From contig JAKAMS010000117.1 in the NCBI GenBank assembly GCA_021812745.1, positions 1-7,396 on the forward strand: a stretch of DNA of 7,396 bases, in the 5' to 3' direction. Source of the stretch: Bacteroidota bacterium. Its GTDB lineage: Bacteria > Bacteroidota > Ignavibacteria > Ignavibacteriales > Melioribacteraceae. The translations under genes were made by a program, and so were the position numbers. The notes under the pieces were generated by a model. The model was not told the DNA's origin and ran no database searches. It was given only the letters and a program-made list of their open reading frames with translations. Every line of letters starts with the position of its first letter. The stretch's first letter is position 1. Of the stretch, positions 6,655 to 7,396 are shown piece after piece.

Positions 6655-6682
6655 ATTACAGAGTAAAACTTTTCTCTTCCAA
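6655..6682 (-). promoter_or_regulatory. Possible promoter of the S9 hydrolase gene
   Basis: On the minus strand TTGGAA (6682-6677) and TGTAAT (6660-6655) are separated by 16 bases and match the E. coli -35 and -10 boxes at 4 and 5 of 6 positions. The leader would be near 27 bases. The rest of the 123-base divergent gap (6621-6743) is AT-rich. On the plus strand GAACTTTG at 6724-6731 is one base off the Bacteroidota TAnnTTTG box, but lies only 12 bases from the homoserine dehydrogenase start, which would leave a near-leaderless mRNA. Confidence 0.25.
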
Positions 6683-6743
6683 TAATTTTTTTATTATCAT
6701 TCCAATTATATTTAACACAAAATGAACTTTGGCTGGTTAACAA

Positions 6744-7396
6744 ATGGAAAATTTTAAGAATAACAAATCACTCTCCTCAAAAGAGAAAACGGTAAATCTA
6801 TTCTTAGTTGGGCCGGGAATGGTGGGCGGAGCTTTTCTGGAATTGATAGTTAAACGCAAAAGCTATCTCTCCGAACGATATAATATAAAAATTAATCTTT
6901 CCGGATTGACGAACAGAAAAAATATGTTATTTGAAAAAACGGGAATTGATCCCGGAAATTGGAAAATGTTATTGCTGAATTCGCAAATGGAATCTGACGT
7001 TGAGAGCTTTATTGAAAAAATGAAAGAGATGAATCTGCCGAACTCTGTCTTTGCCGACTGCACAGCGAATGACGGCATGGTGAAATATTATTTGTCCATA
7101 TTAAGTTCGGGAATATCAATTGTTACGCCGAATAAAATTGCAAACACACAAAGTTATGATCAATTCATTGCATTGAGAGAAACATCTGTGAAACACAAAG
7201 TTCAATTCAGATACGGAACTAATGTTGGTTCTGCGCTCCCATTCATCAGTACATTAAAAGACATCGTTTCCAACGGCGATGAGATCTCGAAAATAGAGGG
7301 AGTTTTTTCCGGAACACTTAGTTTTATTTTTAATTCTCTAAAAGAGAAAGACAGCTTTAGCGAAGTCATAAAAACAGCACAGGAAAAAGGATACAC
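6744..7396 (+). CDS. hom: Homoserine dehydrogenase (ThrA/MetL-type domain), 3' end outside window
   Basis: The frame is open from the ATG at 6744 to the window edge (217 codons plus two bases). It encodes the NAD(P)-dependent enzyme reducing aspartate semialdehyde to homoserine, on the threonine/methionine route. Seen motifs are the nucleotide-binding VGPGMVGGAF (22-31), ADCTAND (104-110), VTPNKIAN (127-134), YGTNVGSALP (157-166) and FSGTLSFIF (188-196). These follow the homoserine dehydrogenase half of E. coli ThrA/MetL more closely than the short Hom type, as I recall those sequences. The fused aspartokinase half is absent: an in-frame TAA at 6738-6740 lies just before the ATG. A downstream fusion or a C-terminal ACT domain cannot be excluded because the gene is cut. 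No good Shine-Dalgarno site precedes the start. The later catalytic Asp and Lys lie beyond the edge. Confidence 0.93.
   Translation, partial: MENFKNNKSLSSKEKTVNLFLVGPGMVGGAFLELIVKRKSYLSERYNIKINLSGLTNRKNMLFEKTGIDPGNWKMLLLNSQMESDVESFIEKMKEMNLPNSVFADCTANDGMVKYYLSILSSGISIVTPNKIANTQSYDQFIALRETSVKHKVQFRYGTNVGSALPFISTLKDIVSNGDEISKIEGVFSGTLSFIFNSLKEKDSFSEVIKTAQEKGY

Noticed and set aside
6683..6698. ATAAT-TTTTT-ATTAT hairpin in the divergent gap
   Set aside because: It is a pure A-T 5-bp stem in an AT-rich region, expected by chance and unstable.
7202..7396. Minus-strand open frame at the right edge
   Set aside because: It is antisense to the well supported homoserine dehydrogenase frame, which shows clear conserved motifs through this stretch.

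Overview
The window looks like ordinary chromosomal DNA from an AT-rich Gram-negative bacterium, most plausibly of the Bacteroidota/Ignavibacteriota/Chlorobiota group. This placement is an inference. It rests on the AT-rich codon use, a DUF4905-like protein (a family I know mainly from Bacteroidota), a homoserine dehydrogenase of the ThrA type, an outer-membrane-style lipoprotein and the weak Shine-Dalgarno sites of several genes. No phage, transposon, CRISPR, rRNA or tRNA signature was seen.

Layout. Positions 1-1095 hold the 3' three quarters of a tryptophanase (tnaA), closed by a hairpin at 1114-1143. A DUF4905-like gene follows (1168-1983). Next is a short gap with a degenerate hexamer array and a GC-rich hairpin (1982-2032). 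An AMMECR1-family gene (amrA, 2043-2612) and a Memo-family gene (amrB, 2609-3427) are fused translationally by an ATGA overlap. A Y-family DNA polymerase follows (3537-4769), then a small lipoprotein with its own likely promoter (4875-5504). A convergent terminator hairpin (5512-5533) separates these from a minus-strand exported S9-type serine peptidase/hydrolase (5544-6620). Divergent from that, at 6744, starts a homoserine dehydrogenase that runs off the right edge. No gene-free stretch exceeds about 125 bases.

How the genes work together. The only tightly coupled pair is amrA-amrB, two of the three parts of the AmmeMemoRadiSam system, whose biochemical role is still not established to my knowledge. 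The radical SAM partner (amrS) is not in the window. The other genes look like independent units: tryptophan catabolism to indole, translesion DNA synthesis, an envelope lipoprotein, periplasmic peptide or ester hydrolysis, and threonine/methionine synthesis. The most interesting candidate for poorly described biology is the amrA-amrB pair without its radical SAM partner. Second is the hexamer-plus-hairpin block just upstream of it, which may be a dispersed repeat or a translational control element.
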